Origin: Micropterix aruncella
Taxonomy: Eukaryota > Arthropoda > Insecta > Lepidoptera > Micropterigidae
Reading direction: 5' to 3'
NCBI GenBank assembly: GCA_944548615.1
Contig: OX155952.1
Span: forward strand, 37,166,582-37,230,581
DNA length: 64,000 nt
The notes under the pieces were generated by a model, which was not told where the DNA came from, ran no database searches, and saw only the letters and a list, made by a program, of their open reading frames with translations. How positions within the stretch are numbered: the stretch's first letter is position 1; each line of letters opens with the position of its first letter. Shown here in pieces: positions 32,212 to 44,680 of this stretch. Made by a program: the position numbers and the translations under genes.

Positions 32212-33829
32212 CATTTTCCTAATATTCTTAGCTTTGAATATTTTAGATTTTGTTTATATTACATATTGTAATTAATTTGTGAAATTAGGTCTAACCGAAC
32301 ACAAAAACGACTACTACGCAAATACTATCTGGCGTATTATTATGAAACGTGCACCATTTTAAAGATAATTTAATTATCTAACTTTTTATCTACGATTTTT
32401 TTCGAATAGTCAAAGAATAATATCCGTTTTTTGTTTGCTTTATCGAATAAAATTCGTGCGCTCTATCGGAAGACGTTTAAATTATTCCGAATCGATTCGG
32501 AATAATTTCAACGTTTTCTGATAGAGCGCAGTTATCTGATATCAGGAAAAAAATTCTTCATACTGCATAAATAAAATAAATAAATAATTATAATTGCATA
32601 AGTTGTTAAAAAATGCTATGCAATAGCTTTACCGCGGCAGTCCCCGAGTGCCACACGTATTTTTTTTATTTTTAGGCTTCAAAAACGATAATGTGTCTGA
32701 GACCCTCTTTACGTCCTCAAAAGTTGATATTTCGGAAACGAAATCGACCTACGTAACAAAGACAGTAGCGCCTCAATTACTTCCCTCAAGGCTATATACA
32801 TATTTCGGACTATTATTTTAATTTTGAAACGTATGCCTCAAGCTACGCAGGAAGAGCGAACCCATATTATTGTACTTGAGCTTAAAATGCTCAAATAATT
32901 TCATTCGTACCTTACTGCTCCCTCTATATCTCTTCTTCCCTACCCTAAGAAGCTTCCCCCTTTAAAAGATAAGAAACTCAGAACACACTTATTCTATTAT
33001 ACCCTGTTTAACAATTAACCTCTTAATGTATGTTTATTCAGATAGCGAAGAGGCTACTCGACGCGAACGCGACGAAGTGATAAAGCAGAACTTCAATGTC
33101 GGCGGAATTGCTCGGGCGTCTAATATTTTAAAAGCACGCACTTTTCACCCAAGACCGGCGCATTGTAGGCAATTTAAATTTGCTTGAGCCCAGACAAACA
33201 TATGACTTCAAAAACATTAATGGAATCTACAAAACCGGTAAGCCGAATTAGTTTCTTGTGATGTCATTGCGCGGATTGCCATAAATATTAACAAGGAGGT
33301 CACTATATCTCCACCCTTGACTCGCAATGGCAGATATATTACAGGTACCGGTAACCTTATATTCTAAATTAAAACAAAATACGTGTGGCACTCGGGGACT
33401 GCCGCTGTAAAGCTATTTCATAGCATTTTTAACAACTTATGCAATTATAATTATTTATTTATTTTATTTTTTCTGATATCAGATAACTGCGCTCTATCGG
33501 AAAACGTTGAAATTATTCCGAATCATTTGCGGCTGCGGAAGCAAATGATTCGGAATAATTTAAACGTCTTCCGATAGATCGCCGCGCACGAATTTTATTC
33601 GATAAAGCAAAAAAACGGATATTATTCTTTGACTATTCGAAAAAAATCGTAGATTAAAAGATAGATAATTAAATTATCTTTAAAATGGTGAAGGTTTCAT
33701 AATAATACGCCAGATAGTATTTGCGTAGTAGTCGTTTTGTGTTCGGTTAGACCTAATTTCAAAAATTGATTACACTATGTAATATAAACAAAATCTAAAA
33801 TATTCCAAGCTAAGAATATTAGGAAAATG
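32212..33829. mobile_element. Foldback-type element, ~460-bp inverted arms
   Basis: The left arm (32212-32667) and right arm (33373-33829) are complementary at roughly 95%, from CATTTTCCTAATATTCTTAG at the tips to GAGTGCCACACGTATT inside. Each arm contains its own palindrome: left CTCTATCGGAAGACG ... CGTTTTCTGATAGAG around ATTCCGAATCGATTCGGAAT, right the same stem with a 24-nt different centre (CATTTGC...GCAAATG). About 705 bp of apparently noncoding sequence separates the arms. No transposase was found. The right tip directly abuts family A copy A6, so the original end may be lost. Confidence 0.8.
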
Positions 33830-33830
33830 A

Positions 33831-34060
33831 CTCCCCCGACTGTTGGTCAGAGTGCACAGTCGATTGGCTTACGCCGCACGGTGCGCAGACCGTCCAGGAG
33901 CGCCAGAATGTTGATTACCAGGGGAAACTAACCATAAGGCCAGAGTCCTACCCAGGCTCGCACTTCGTGCGTGGAGCCCGTCGGATAGGTGTTGACCCGT
34001 GAGTGTGACCAACCCTGAACAGAATGGGTCTTCGTGGCCAACTCAGCAAGGGCACATTAA
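33831..34060 (-). mobile_element. Family A repeat, copy A6, 3'-truncated
   Basis: In reverse complement it runs from TAATGTGCCCTTGCTGAGTT through GGCGCTCCTGGACGGTCTGC to CAGTCGGGGGAGT, covering only the first third of the family. The 3' part is missing where it joins the foldback arm. Truncation on the 3' side is not expected from target-primed insertion, so a later rearrangement is likely. Confidence 0.8.
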
Positions 34061-35422
34061 CACCGATTAAAACATTACATATTGATTATAAAAACTTATT
34101 ATTAAACCAATGATAACAACAATTAAATTAAATTATCAGTGCCATTTATCGCATTTTTAAATAGGCCAAAATAATACGGAGAGAGTACAATGCCCATCTA
34201 TTAGACTGTTTGAGCATTAACATGCCTAATCATTATGTATCGAAACCTGTATATCAAATTAACTTGACGTTGAGTAAATATTATGTAAATAATATTGAAA
34301 TACGATAAAAAAAACGTTCATTGGTATATTATTATTTTATTTTGAGATAGGATACCGTATGCATGTTTAGAACGCGATAGTGGGCTACTGAACACAAGAG
34401 AAGATTAATCAATGTTTGAAAATATGAGTGCTATCTACACGTTGCTTTTAATCGTAGAATCCTAGTACGGAATTATTCAATCTAATATCCGCTATATATT
34501 ATATGGGATTATTATAGTCTTTTAAATTTATATTTTAATTTCAACGTACGTAAAATATTGGTATTGCGAACCCTTTTACCACCACTGCGTAAAGATAGTT
34601 ATTCTGCGCAAGCTCTGCGGCTAGTATGCGCCTAGTAGCCAGCGCGAGCGGACGTAGAATCTGCGCTTGACGCTTCGTCCACGCTGGATGTTTATTGGTC
34701 AAACCCTACAAAATTTACCACGCCTATTTTGTCGCGTATCCGCCCATTTCGGCTATTTTTATGAGGTCTCATGTCGCCTTAAAAGCTCGCGCCCGTATTG
34801 AAAAAAAAGTCAGCTGTCAACTGGAATATTAACGATTAACAGATAGCCCTATGTTTGGAGCGTATTATTTTTTGTGTTGTAGAGTCATAGTGTATAGTTG
34901 GAAATATACTAAAGAATAAGTACGTGTAGGTACATGTAACACGTATAAGTAAATGTTAAAGTACGTGTTCACATATTATGAAATAGATGAATATTGAGAA
35001 GTAGGTTAAAAATAAATTTAATTTAATTTATGTTTTAACAATTAATTGCTGAAATAGTATTATATAAACAAATACAATAATAAAACTATCAAATTAGCCA
35101 TAAATTAATGATACAAATTAAACTTATAAAAATATCTAGAAAGCATTAACAAATTCAATTCTTTAAATCAAAACTAATCCAGGTACTAAGTAAATGTATC
35201 CAAATTAATTATAATAATATAGATTTCTTTCAAAAAAATCTACATTTACGTTAAGGAGTGGTAACACCTTAAACATCATATAGCATATTTTAAAATATTG
35301 TTTCTTTACCTATAAAGTTGCTGTTTTATAAAGGAAATTTATGGCCAAAAACATTGGTATGAAAAAAATATATTTATTTAATAGGAATACTGACCCCTAT
35401 TACCTATGTAGGCAGGAGTTGC
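34061..35422. other. AT-rich stretch, no gene seen
   Basis: A mildly GC-rich patch occurs at about 34590-34810. No feature is supported. Confidence 0.4.
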
Positions 35423-35426
35423 TTAA

Positions 35427-35671
35427 CCCCTAGAGCCCCAATTGGCCGATATCGGCCACAACACGATTCAACGTGGCGGCCCCGTTTTAATTTTATTTTA
35501 ATTTAATTTGTTTTATTTTAGTATGTTTAATTTTAATTATAGGTACAGTGGTTTGGCAGTAATTAAATGTTTTGGCGAGACAATGTCATAATTCATTTTT
35601 TTTACAAATTTTTACTAAAAATTTTTGGGACATCAACTTGTCAATCGGCTGAGGGGCCGCGGCCTGAAGGG
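35427..35671. mobile_element. piggyBac-type MITE
   Basis: TTAA duplications flank it exactly (35423-35426 and 35672-35675). The ends start CCCCTAGAG and, in complement, CCCTTCAGG, with short imperfect inverted repeats. It contains the palindrome GGCCGATATCGGCC. It appears inserted next to the mariner remnant. Confidence 0.65.
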
Positions 35672-35689
35672 TTAATTCCTCTCCTTAAA

Positions 35690-36060
35690 ACTCCATATAG
35701 AGGAGCCAATTAATGCTTTGAAGGTGTTTTTCACCGACTCTTAAAAGTTGTTTTTTTCCCTTGTAAAAAGTTATCTAAATTCTGAAAAAAAACTATTGGA
35801 GGAAGGTCTGGCAAGAACGATGGGTGATCAAGAGTCTACAGCCGCAACTCCTGCAACTTTGCAACTGTTTGCAGTGAAATCTGTGGTTACACGTTGTCAT
35901 GAAGAAGCAGTGGCGTTGAGCGTTTGACCCGGCTCGGTTATTTAATCACGAGCTTCTCCATCATTGTTTGCAGTTCTTACACATTTACGGTAACTGTATA
36001 GCCAGAATGCAAGAAGCTGTAATAGAAAACACCGGCGCAGGATCTCATATTTGACAAAAA
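35690..36060 (-). pseudogene. mariner (DD34D-type) transposase remnant, C-terminal half
   Basis: Minus-strand codons read the second-Asp motif as 'HDNV', a stop, then 'SLQTVAKLQELRL', stop, 'LDHPSFLPDLPP', 'NLDNFLQGKK' and near the end 'GVLRRGI', matching the mariner pattern HDNARPH...LP..PYSPDLAP...DNFL.GK. Stops and shifts are frequent and the third catalytic Asp is not preserved. It is an old, dead copy unrelated to the DD41D element. Confidence 0.72.
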
Positions 36061-36550
36061 TGTTTATTTCGTAAGATTGTGATTCTTGATTATTTGCTAT
36101 ATTTTTGTATGATTTTAGATTTCTAGATTATTTTTTTCATTCTATAATGTTTCCTCAAACTCTATATTTTTCAGTAATTATTTATTTTTATTTAAACTAT
36201 ATTCTTTATTTATAACATAACTAGCGACCCGCCCCGGCTTCGCACGGGTGCAATGCTAATACTAAATACAGTACAGAAAAACTGTGAACGTTGTATATAA
36301 AAACATAGCGGCCCGCTCTGGCTTCGCACGGGTATAAAATATATAGCCTATGTGATTAAAATCGATCCAGTAGTTTTGATTTATTCATTACTGCCCGTGG
36401 CCCGCACGCGTTAAATTTGGAGTAAAACAATCCCCCTTTCCCTATACCATGAAGATTTCCTGCTATCTTTGGAATATCTAAATTCATACACTACATTTTT
36501 ACTTATTTACTTTTTACATTTTTAACTATTTATTTTATTTTTACAACATA

Positions 36551-38298
36551 TTACAGAATGTCTTTATAAACAACGTTCACAGCTTTCTTGTCATTAGACA
36601 ATACAAACATGTTTTCTCTGGAGGTCACTCTTGAAAGAGCGACATACAGTTGTCCATGTGAAAAACAGTCAATGCTCAAATCTAAGCCTGCAACGTTGAA
36701 GGTTTGACCCTGCGATTTATTAATGGTCATTGCAAAAGATGTCTTTACCGGAAACTGTAAACGTTTAAATTGGAAGGGTAAATCCGATGGTATCAGAGGG
36801 ATTCGGGGAATCAATACATCTTCTCCGGTACCACATCCTGTGAGTATTGTGCACTCTATTATGAAAGTTTTCAATGATTTTATCAGCAAACGCGTGCCAT
36901 TGCAAAGTTTAGGTGGATTCAGGTTTCTTAATAAAATAACAGGACAACCTACTTTCAACACCATTTTGTGAGGAGGGAGTCCAGACGGGTTCAAAGAGTT
37001 TAGAAATTCTGTAGGAAAATGAACAGCTTCTTCCAAATCGAGAACAGTATCGACCGAGTAGTATATTTTCGTCGGCGCATCAATCTATGAAAGAATCAAG
37101 TTATTTACTTTATCTACTTGTTCGTTAGTTGGTGACAGAATCGCTCTTTCTTTAAACCAAGATATTGTCTTATAACTTATGTTATCAATGTCAGGATAGA
37201 CATTGTTGACTAACTCTTGGATGTTGTCTATCAAAACGCAAAGGTTTTCTAGGTCAATCCTTCCCTCACTTTGTTTTAACTCTCCATTGCCAACATTTAG
37301 CAGCATCTCTGGAAATAGCCTGTTCTCACGTGAAGATGACGAAACCCTCATATTAGTTTTAAGCTTTAATTTATTGACATGTGGCCAAAGGTTGGATCTT
37401 TTTAGGCAAGCATTTATTTCGTCAGCACGTGTTCCTCGAGTCACAACTGGATTTGGATTTGACGGAAATCTCCTGAGAACAGAATTGTACATCCACCCAT
37501 AGGTGAATTTTTGTTGCGCAAATCGCGCATTGTCCTATCCAGTGCTTCCACAGACGTCTTGTTTGACATGGTAGCTTCGTCCCAGACTATTAATGAGCAG
37601 TCACGCATCAATTTTCCTGTATTGCTCTGTTTAGAAACACTACAGACGCTGTTATTATCATCGGTGGCGATTTTCAGCGGGAGCTTGAATGTGGAGTGTG
37701 CGGTTCGGCCTCCTTCCAAAAGCGTAGCGGCAATGCCGGATGACGCAACAGCTAACGCAATTTTTCCGATAGATCTCACTTTTTTTAAAAGCAGATTGAT
37801 TAAAAATGTTTTTCCTGTACCTCCTGGGGCATCAAGGAAAAACAATTTCCCTTCATTGTTATCAATTGTTGATAGTAATGCAGTGAATACTTTTTTCTGA
37901 TCGATGTTTAATCGTGGCTCATCTTGAGCTATATTTTGTAAAAGTCTCGTTTGATCGTATGATGTTTCTCTTGTGTATTCGGCACTGTTAGTTAAATCTG
38001 AGTTAGTAGTATTAGCTGGCATCGGCAGCCCAAAATCCTTGATCGATTTACCCGAAAGTAATTGCACTACTTTGTTCAATTCCAATAATGCTTCGTCAAA
38101 TATGTTTTGATCATATTGTACATCATCTGAGTTTAACTCTCGCCGTCGCCGAATCAGAATATCTCTGGCCATATTTTCTTGAAATTTATTCCATAGATTA
38201 ACAGAATCAGTTACTTGACAAAACACTACTATGACGGCAAATAAATATCTTAATGATGTAGCTGAACTACAAACAGCTGCTTCTGATAATGTGTTTTC
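36551..38298 (-). pseudogene. Helitron Pif1-like helicase domain
   Basis: The helicase unwinds DNA during rolling-circle transposition in the nucleus. The first frame (38298-37441) has Walker A 'DAPGGTGKT' and Walker B 'LIVWDEATM', then 'GDFRQI', where an indel near 37455-37465 shifts the frame. The second frame (37492-37085) continues 'VVTRGTRADEINACLK'. A TAG at 37085-37087 interrupts it, and the last part (37036-36551) has 'NPSGLPPHKMVLKVGCPV', 'AMTINKSQGQT' and 'HGQLYVALSRVTS', the late helicase motifs. All expected motifs are present in order, so decay is recent relative to most remnants here. Confidence 0.92.
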
Positions 38299-40695
38299 TC
38301 AGTGAGAATCGTCTTCCAAGAGCCCCATAGCTTTGCATGCTGCTTGATAAGTATTGTAAACAACACCTTGTACAGTTCTTAGGTGTGCAAAGGATGTCGG
38401 GCCTTTTACAATATGCAATAACATTCTCAGATAAAAGCATTCGCTGTTGTTGGGATGAACCACGTAGACTCTGCCAAGAGCATCCGTTTTTTTTACTCCG
38501 GGGAAACCATCAACCGCAGTACCTTGTTTTCGCCGTTGAAAAGTTTTAGAACTCTGGTTCCATGTATAGTAACCTGGAACTCTGTCATACGTCAGTGTTT
38601 TCGCGAAATCATCTTGAGCACATAACTTGAAGAATGCTGTCAATGTTGTATCCCGCGGGTTATTAACAACTTCTTGTATATTGTTCTCTGTGAAATATAC
38701 TCTTTGTCCATTTTCTAAATGAACTGCAAGGTGGACAATTGTGGGAGCCCGGTCGTGCACTTCGAATGATAAAATCCTCCATACAGCTTCAGAGCTGCAG
38801 ATGTAACGTCCAGACTGATATTTTTCCACTTCATTTGGTGATTGTATGCTGAAAGTGGCTTGATCACTGCCTTTATTAATGTACTTAGTAACATATTGAA
38901 TTGACTTTATTGAATTGTACAACTCTACGTTGATGTGGGCATAAAAAATTTTCAAAAGGAGCGGATTATAGGGAACGATCCATCGGTTATCAATATCATG
39001 GTTTCGGACGGTAGCATTTTGCCCACCCTGTTCTGGCGATCGTCGACGATATTTGGGATATCCGTCATCGCTAGTACTTGTTTGAGTTTGGAACGACTTC
39101 GGAATTTTTTTGCTGCATTTAGAATCTCGCATACATGAAGAATTCGGGTTTAAAGTCCCGCAAGGGCCGTGTACCATATGTTTCTTTACGATTTCGTATA
39201 GGATAGGATCTTCATCTTTATCCGGTAATTCAGCTGAAATAACCCTGTCAATTTGGTTTGGTCTAATTTTGTTCACTAATCACACCAACAGGTGTACATG
39301 TGGCAAGCCACGTTTCTGCCATTCTATTGTGTACATATGACAGCGCGGCGGACCGAATATATGAGACTTGTTAATGAGGTGCAGGAGTTTCTGTACTTTT
39401 AAATGGAAGACTCTGTTAACTATATCGTATCTGTCTTGTGGAGTTAAATTGGTGTTAATATTTTCTTTGATTTCCGGCCAATTTGGGTTACATGTTGCAG
39501 TTATAAATAAATCAGGTTTGCCGTAATTTCTTACGTAAGTCATGGCGTCTTGCGATTTTTCGTGTAAATATCGAGGTCCACCTGTGAATGATGAAGGTAG
39601 TATAACCAACTGCCCAATGCCGTTGCGGTGTTCATTCGCCTGTAAAGCATCCTGAAGATGAACGTAATTTTCAGCTCTCAATTTAGTTTGATTATTACGG
39701 ATGTAGGCCAATCTCTCAGATTCAATTTTCGCATATTGATCTACCAAGTATTGGTTTGTTAACATTCCATATCTAAGCAAAGTATTGAAATTGTTACGTC
39801 TTGTCATTATACGGTAGCAATAGTAGTTCATACATGACACTGTTTTACGCAGAGGTGTACCACCGATTGGGTCAACTTGAGAAATATTAATGGCATAACC
39901 ATTTTCTCCACGACATAGCATCAAAGGATATTGTAAGCTGTCATAAGATCTGTGTAACTCTGAAATTTTTTGCAAATTATCATCACGACTATGCAATACA
40001 ATATCTCTTTTGTCAAATTGCTGTCCAGCTATCACCACTGCTACTTCGCTCGTGGAAGGCGCATTGTATCGTCCTCTGTGTTCTCCAACAGGAACTTTAT
40101 TTGCATGGATTACGACATTAAAGTCAGGAGTATCTGCTGGAACACTCTCAATCGCAGTTTTGAAAGACTGTATGTAGCAATTATGAGAATGTAACATATC
40201 TTGGAGAGATCTAATCAAATCTCTATCAATTGGCTGTGCAACACTTGTACACCGCGTAGATGCTTGTGTATCTGGATCTGCAATAAAATATATTTGCAGA
40301 AATTTGTGATCATCGGGTCGAAGAGGTAGCAAGCTCCCAGCTAAGTGGTACACTTGCCCTTGAATTTTAAATGTAGGCATGAACCCACGCTCAACGACTT
40401 GCTTACTCTTAAAAGAGGTCATTTGAAATGCGTTATTATAACGGCGTATATTGCGCATGAATTGCTTGGATTTCTGATGATCACCCGTAAGAAGAGAGTG
40501 AAGTGGTTCAGGTGGAGGGAGAACTTCTTCTAATTTGACTTTTCCTTGTAAGCAACACATGCCTTTCGATTCGTCCTTGAATTTCAATGCCAAGCAATGT
40601 TCACACACTACTGACATAGTACCTATTGATACTATACGATCGTCCTTGTAAGAAATCGAAGGATCGTAATTCATGGCAGAATTTTCTTTATTCAC
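38299..40695 (-). pseudogene. Helitron Rep (HUH) domain with two in-frame TGA stops
   Basis: The Rep protein nicks and joins DNA in rolling-circle transposition. The N-terminal Helitron-like domain covers 40695-39283. The metal-binding HUH motif is 'GLPHVHLLV', followed at once by TGA (39280-39282), where relatives have Trp. The next segment (39279-38302) carries two candidate nucleophile tyrosines in 'QYVTKYINKG' (residues 128 and 132 counted from 39276). A second TGA at 38299-38301 follows 'LLEDDSH', again at a usual Trp position. The frame then continues into the helicase without a shift. Zinc-finger-like cysteines occur near the start ('CEHC', 'CC'). Confidence 0.92.
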
Positions 40696-41081
40696 CCATG
40701 AATTAGTAACTCGTGCTGATGATTCTCTGGCTCTCTGTATTCGATGTCTTTCCCTATCTCGGCTGCGGTGAACCTCACGCTCTACTGAAGATTCTCTCTC
40801 TCTCTCTCAGCTCTATATCTATCCCGAAGCTGACTGAGGCGAGCCTCACGCTCTACTGACGATTCTCTGTCCCTCTGAACCGTATGCCTATCTCGATCCC
40901 GGCTGCGGCGAATCTCACGCTCTACTGAAGATTCTCTCTCTCTCTCAGCTCTATATCTATCCCGAGCCTGACTGAGGCGAGCCTCACGTTCCGTTGACGA
41001 TTCTTCATCTCTTGCTGAACGTACTCTTCTGGCATTCACTGTACTACGACCTATGTTCGAACGACGACGTCTTCCAGACAT
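40696..41081 (-). pseudogene. Arg/Glu-rich N-terminus of the Helitron protein, frameshifted
   Basis: The likely start is the ATG at 41081-41079 ('MSGRRRRSNIGRS'). The region consists of degenerate ~25-residue repeats rich in Arg, Glu and Ser ('RESSVEREARLSQ'), usual for Helitron proteins of insects. The frame breaks in a CT dinucleotide run at 40794-40808 that is one CT unit longer than the equivalent run in the neighbouring repeat (40934-40946). Past it the correct frame continues 'REVHRSRDRERHRIQ' into the Rep domain. Confidence 0.85.
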
Positions 41082-41102
41082 GACTTTATAATTTCTGTAC
41101 AA

Positions 41103-42390
41103 AATTTACTCAGTTCTATATGTATGATTACCTATGCACAAATTGCCATATTATTAGTATGTGCCGCAGTAAAAAATATCTAAATTCTTACCATTTAGAA
41201 ACAAAAGACAATCAGCAATCATAAAAAACAAAAGATACCTATTCTATTCAGTTCTTTTTTTTTTTACTGAAATACCTCAACTTAAACAACGATTTTAATT
41301 ATAAAAAATAATTTGCTATTCGTGCGACTAAAAACAAAAGATAATCAACAATCATCAACAACTAAAGATACCTATTCTATTAAGTACTTTTTCTGAACTT
41401 ACATATCTCACCTCTCACGAATTTTGAAAATAATTTCCCTAATATTAAATTGATCTAACTGTAAATTTTAATCAAGATCTTAATAGAAAATTGCAATCCA
41501 TAAATTATGGTTTTATTTAATCTAATCTTATCTCACCTTATGTAGGTACTTATAATTGCTATAAGTGCGATTTAAAAATTAACCTTAGAATAGAGTATAA
41601 TTTATATTTTAAAACTACTATCATACAATTATTTATCGTAACTTACTTATAATTACTGATACGTTGTCGCGCTGAAAAGCACGTTTTTATTACCTAAGTA
41701 TTGCTATTTTCCTCGCTGGAGAGCTCCGATATAATAAACGCGTCCGATCGCTGCTAAATTCAAAGTGCTATAGGGAAAACCGCGGCCTCAGACGCGCTAT
41801 TTATAGGCACGCTCTTGCCGCACCGGGCGGCCGGCCGGTACCGCCGCAAACGCTACGTCCCGCAATTTTTAAATCTGTAATATCTTCGAAAATATTCACC
41901 TAAATCATACGGTGTAAAGGGCCATATAGATCTATATTAAATGAACAATGTATTCAAGGTATTTAATTGGTTAAGGATTAATGCTGTATTGGTTAAAATC
42001 GCTTCGAAAATTAGCCATTATTTGTCGTAAAAAGTAAATGACAAAAAAAGTTATTGTGGGTTATCCATAAGAGATAGACATATACCATCGCGGACTTTTC
42101 TGTAGATCTTTTCAATGTGTACAATACTTAGTACATTATTTTGATAAAACTCGTAGGGTTCAGCCTGCGTTTGCAATGTAAGCGGAAAAAATGTAATTAT
42201 TTACGACATCACATTAGAAACCTCAAAAATAGCAGTACTTCTCCACTATTTAATGGATATTATTATACATATAAACCTTCCTCTTGAATCACTCTATCTA
42301 TTAAAAAAAACCGCATCAAAATTCGTTGCGTAGTTTCAACGATTTAAGCATACAAAGGGACATAGGGACAGAGAAGGCGACTTTGTTTTA
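41103..42390 (-). promoter_or_regulatory. Leader/promoter region of the Helitron gene
   Basis: This is noncoding DNA between the 5' TC end and the start codon. It includes a GC-rich patch at 41780-41865. No specific promoter element was identified. Confidence 0.35.
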
Positions 42391-42559
42391 TACTATGTAG
42401 TGATAAATTGCGTTCCTTTTTTTACACATTTTTTTTATATATAAAAGAAAAATCTGGAAAGGGCATTATACTTGTCAGGAATACATCACCCCACTAGGTT
42501 ACGCCTGTGTTGGGGTGATGGATATATAATGATGTGGTATTTGCTGAGCCTATGCGCCT

Positions 42560-43060
42560 TGCTCCTTATTCCGTCTCATAAGAACCAAACACAAAATATA
42601 AATTAACATCATCTAACAATTCATAATATAATATAATACAACATAATACAATACAATATAATATAATATAACATAATATAATATAATATAGTAGTAATAT
42701 ATAATATGTAATATTATTATATAATATAGTGCAATATAATAAAATGTTACATAATATTTTATACATGGTTTATGGTAAGAAAAATGATAACTTTTTTTTT
42801 TTATAATACTTGTACCTTCTTCTCTGGTATAATTCGAGAGCCAATTTAATACCATCTCTTTTACTGGTTGTTGGTAACGCTTATTATCCGTCCTATGTGT
42901 AGGTTAAATATATTATAGAGTTTAACTCCGAGATAAGCGTAGTGTCTTTTCCGTACACAGTCCTCAATTTTGGTTGAATTTGTTTGTCTTTGTATCTAGT
43001 ATTGTGTTTGCGCTCTGGTTTGTCTTTATCCGTATTCCTCGTGAGGTCCCTCCGATTGCT
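42560..43060. repeat. Dispersed ~500-bp repeat, copy 1
   Basis: It contains TCATAAGAACCAA, a long ATAATATA-type stretch, then ATATTATAGAGTTTA, CCGAGATAAGCGTAGTGTC and GGTTGAAT. The same series occurs in the same orientation at 46535-47040. No open frame or end structure was found. Open frames inside are simple-repeat artefacts. Confidence 0.78.
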
Positions 43061-44665
43061 TACCAGAACAGGTAAATATCTTAAGTTCCATTTGCCTAAA
43101 GCTTTATTTAGTAATATTCAATACGCAGAGAAATATTGATAAAAGCCACCTAAAACGATTGTAGTTATTTACATATTACGATTATTAAAATAATATACCT
43201 ATCCCAATGATAATTGAGGACCCGTTTTCTAAAACTGATACATCATGATTTTTGTTCAAAATGATTTTGTAATGGCTACGTCTCTGCCAGCTGTGAAAAA
43301 AAGGGAACCATTACAATAACATGAGTTTTTACAGTGATACAGAGTGATAATCCATTGACAATCTTCGACTCTGTGTCTGATGTGTTTTTTTCTGACAATA
43401 ACGGATATTTAAATTCACAGATATTTACGAAATGATAAAGAAGACATCATAGCAACATACTTAAGACATTGCTTTGAAATAAAATCGAGGAACAAATTAT
43501 TAGAAAATTGTCAAGTTTGAAATTACTATTTAAGATTTTGCGAATTCGAATGTATCGATTCGCTTAAATAACTAGGCTATTGAAGAAATTTGCAATGTAT
43601 TATACTTAATATTAGTTAAGATTTATTAATATCAGACTAAATAAATTCGAATTGTTAGTTTATTTTAAATGTATTTATTAGAAACGTTTTATGAATAAAG
43701 ATGTTCCTTCCGTCAAGAAAAGTTTTGTTGGTGTATCATTTCGAGCAAATGGTCTTCAATTTAAAACTCGAAGAATCCTCTATAGGGATGGGAGAAATAT
43801 TTTCGTTTTCATTTGTTTTTCAGTAAAATTAAGCAAAAAAAGAACTGCGTTAATAGTGAATTTTAGTGTATTATTTGCCGGACCTTAATAAATAACTAAT
43901 GAACTTCGAGGAATCCAAATAATTTAGAAAGTTCTTCAACCGTATCATACAGAAATTAATTATTTCATTTGTCGGGGTTTAATTTTGGTGACATCTGGGC
44001 CGGTTACACTAGGTGAGCGTCCGGTGAAAAAGTCGACATATTTTTAAAAGCATCAATTCTTAACTCGAAATAAGTTGATTACAGATGAAGCTGAATTTGT
44101 TCATCGGAAGCTCAAATACTCACAGTACGGAAACATCCAATATCATATTTTAAAAACATGAAACAATTGGTGTTGAAGTACGTTAAGTAAGGGCAATGGT
44201 GACCCTGGAACAAATTATTACTTAGTTGGCCGGCATTGGACTATTATCACATATAATCATGACATAACTTGCTGTGGGTTTATTCATTTTTAAGTCAAAT
44301 CATATTCCTTGTTTAACCGCCCTACCTTTTGGTTGTTATTCAAAAAGTATGTAAAAAATCGTTAGGTTTTTTTCATTAGATTTCTAAAGAACAGTACTTG
44401 TTTACATTAAACCATAAATCGTTTTTACGCAATAGACCCATTTAGGACTCTTTTTTGTATTTAGAATCATAGGAATAATTTGTCGTATCACGTACGCTTT
44501 GTGGGTTTCGTTTTTTTTTGTTTTCTCTTGTTTTTTTGTTGCTCCTGAACGTATGGGATACTGTTTGTTGCGTACTGGCGATGATATAGCGGACGTATCA
44601 CGTAGGTATGCTCGTATAGGTAGGGGGATTAAGTGTAAAATTAACTATGATTTGTATTACGCTTG
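43061..44665. other. AT-rich stretch; possible LINE 3' UTR at its end
   Basis: No gene is supported. The last ~150 bp, together with the AAATAAATAAA sequence after 45207, may be a LINE tail that was split by family A copy A7. Confidence 0.35.
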
Positions 44666-44680
44666 TTGTAAACTATATAC

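Larger units (their letters stand above)
36221..42403 (-). mobile_element. Complete Helitron with both termini, 6.2 kb, gene broken
   Basis: On the minus strand the element starts A|TCACTACATAGTATAAAAC at 42403 and ends GCCGGGGCGGGTCGCTAG|T at 36221, the rule-consistent A|TC...CTAG|T structure. The 3' end has a short palindrome (ACCCG...CGGGT). A second, decayed 3' end (CCCGTGCGAAGCCAGAGCGG then GCCGCTAT) lies 83 bp inside at about 36304-36334. Between the ends is a Rep-helicase gene with at least three stops and two frameshifts. About 1.3 kb of leader precedes the gene. Confidence 0.92.

Noticed and set aside
32212..33829. Polinton/Maverick identity for the foldback element
   Set aside because: Long inverted ends fit, but no Polinton-type genes and only ~705 bp of internal DNA were found.
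36723..40533. Plus-strand frames across the Helitron gene
   Set aside because: They are antisense shadows of the Rep-helicase on the minus strand.
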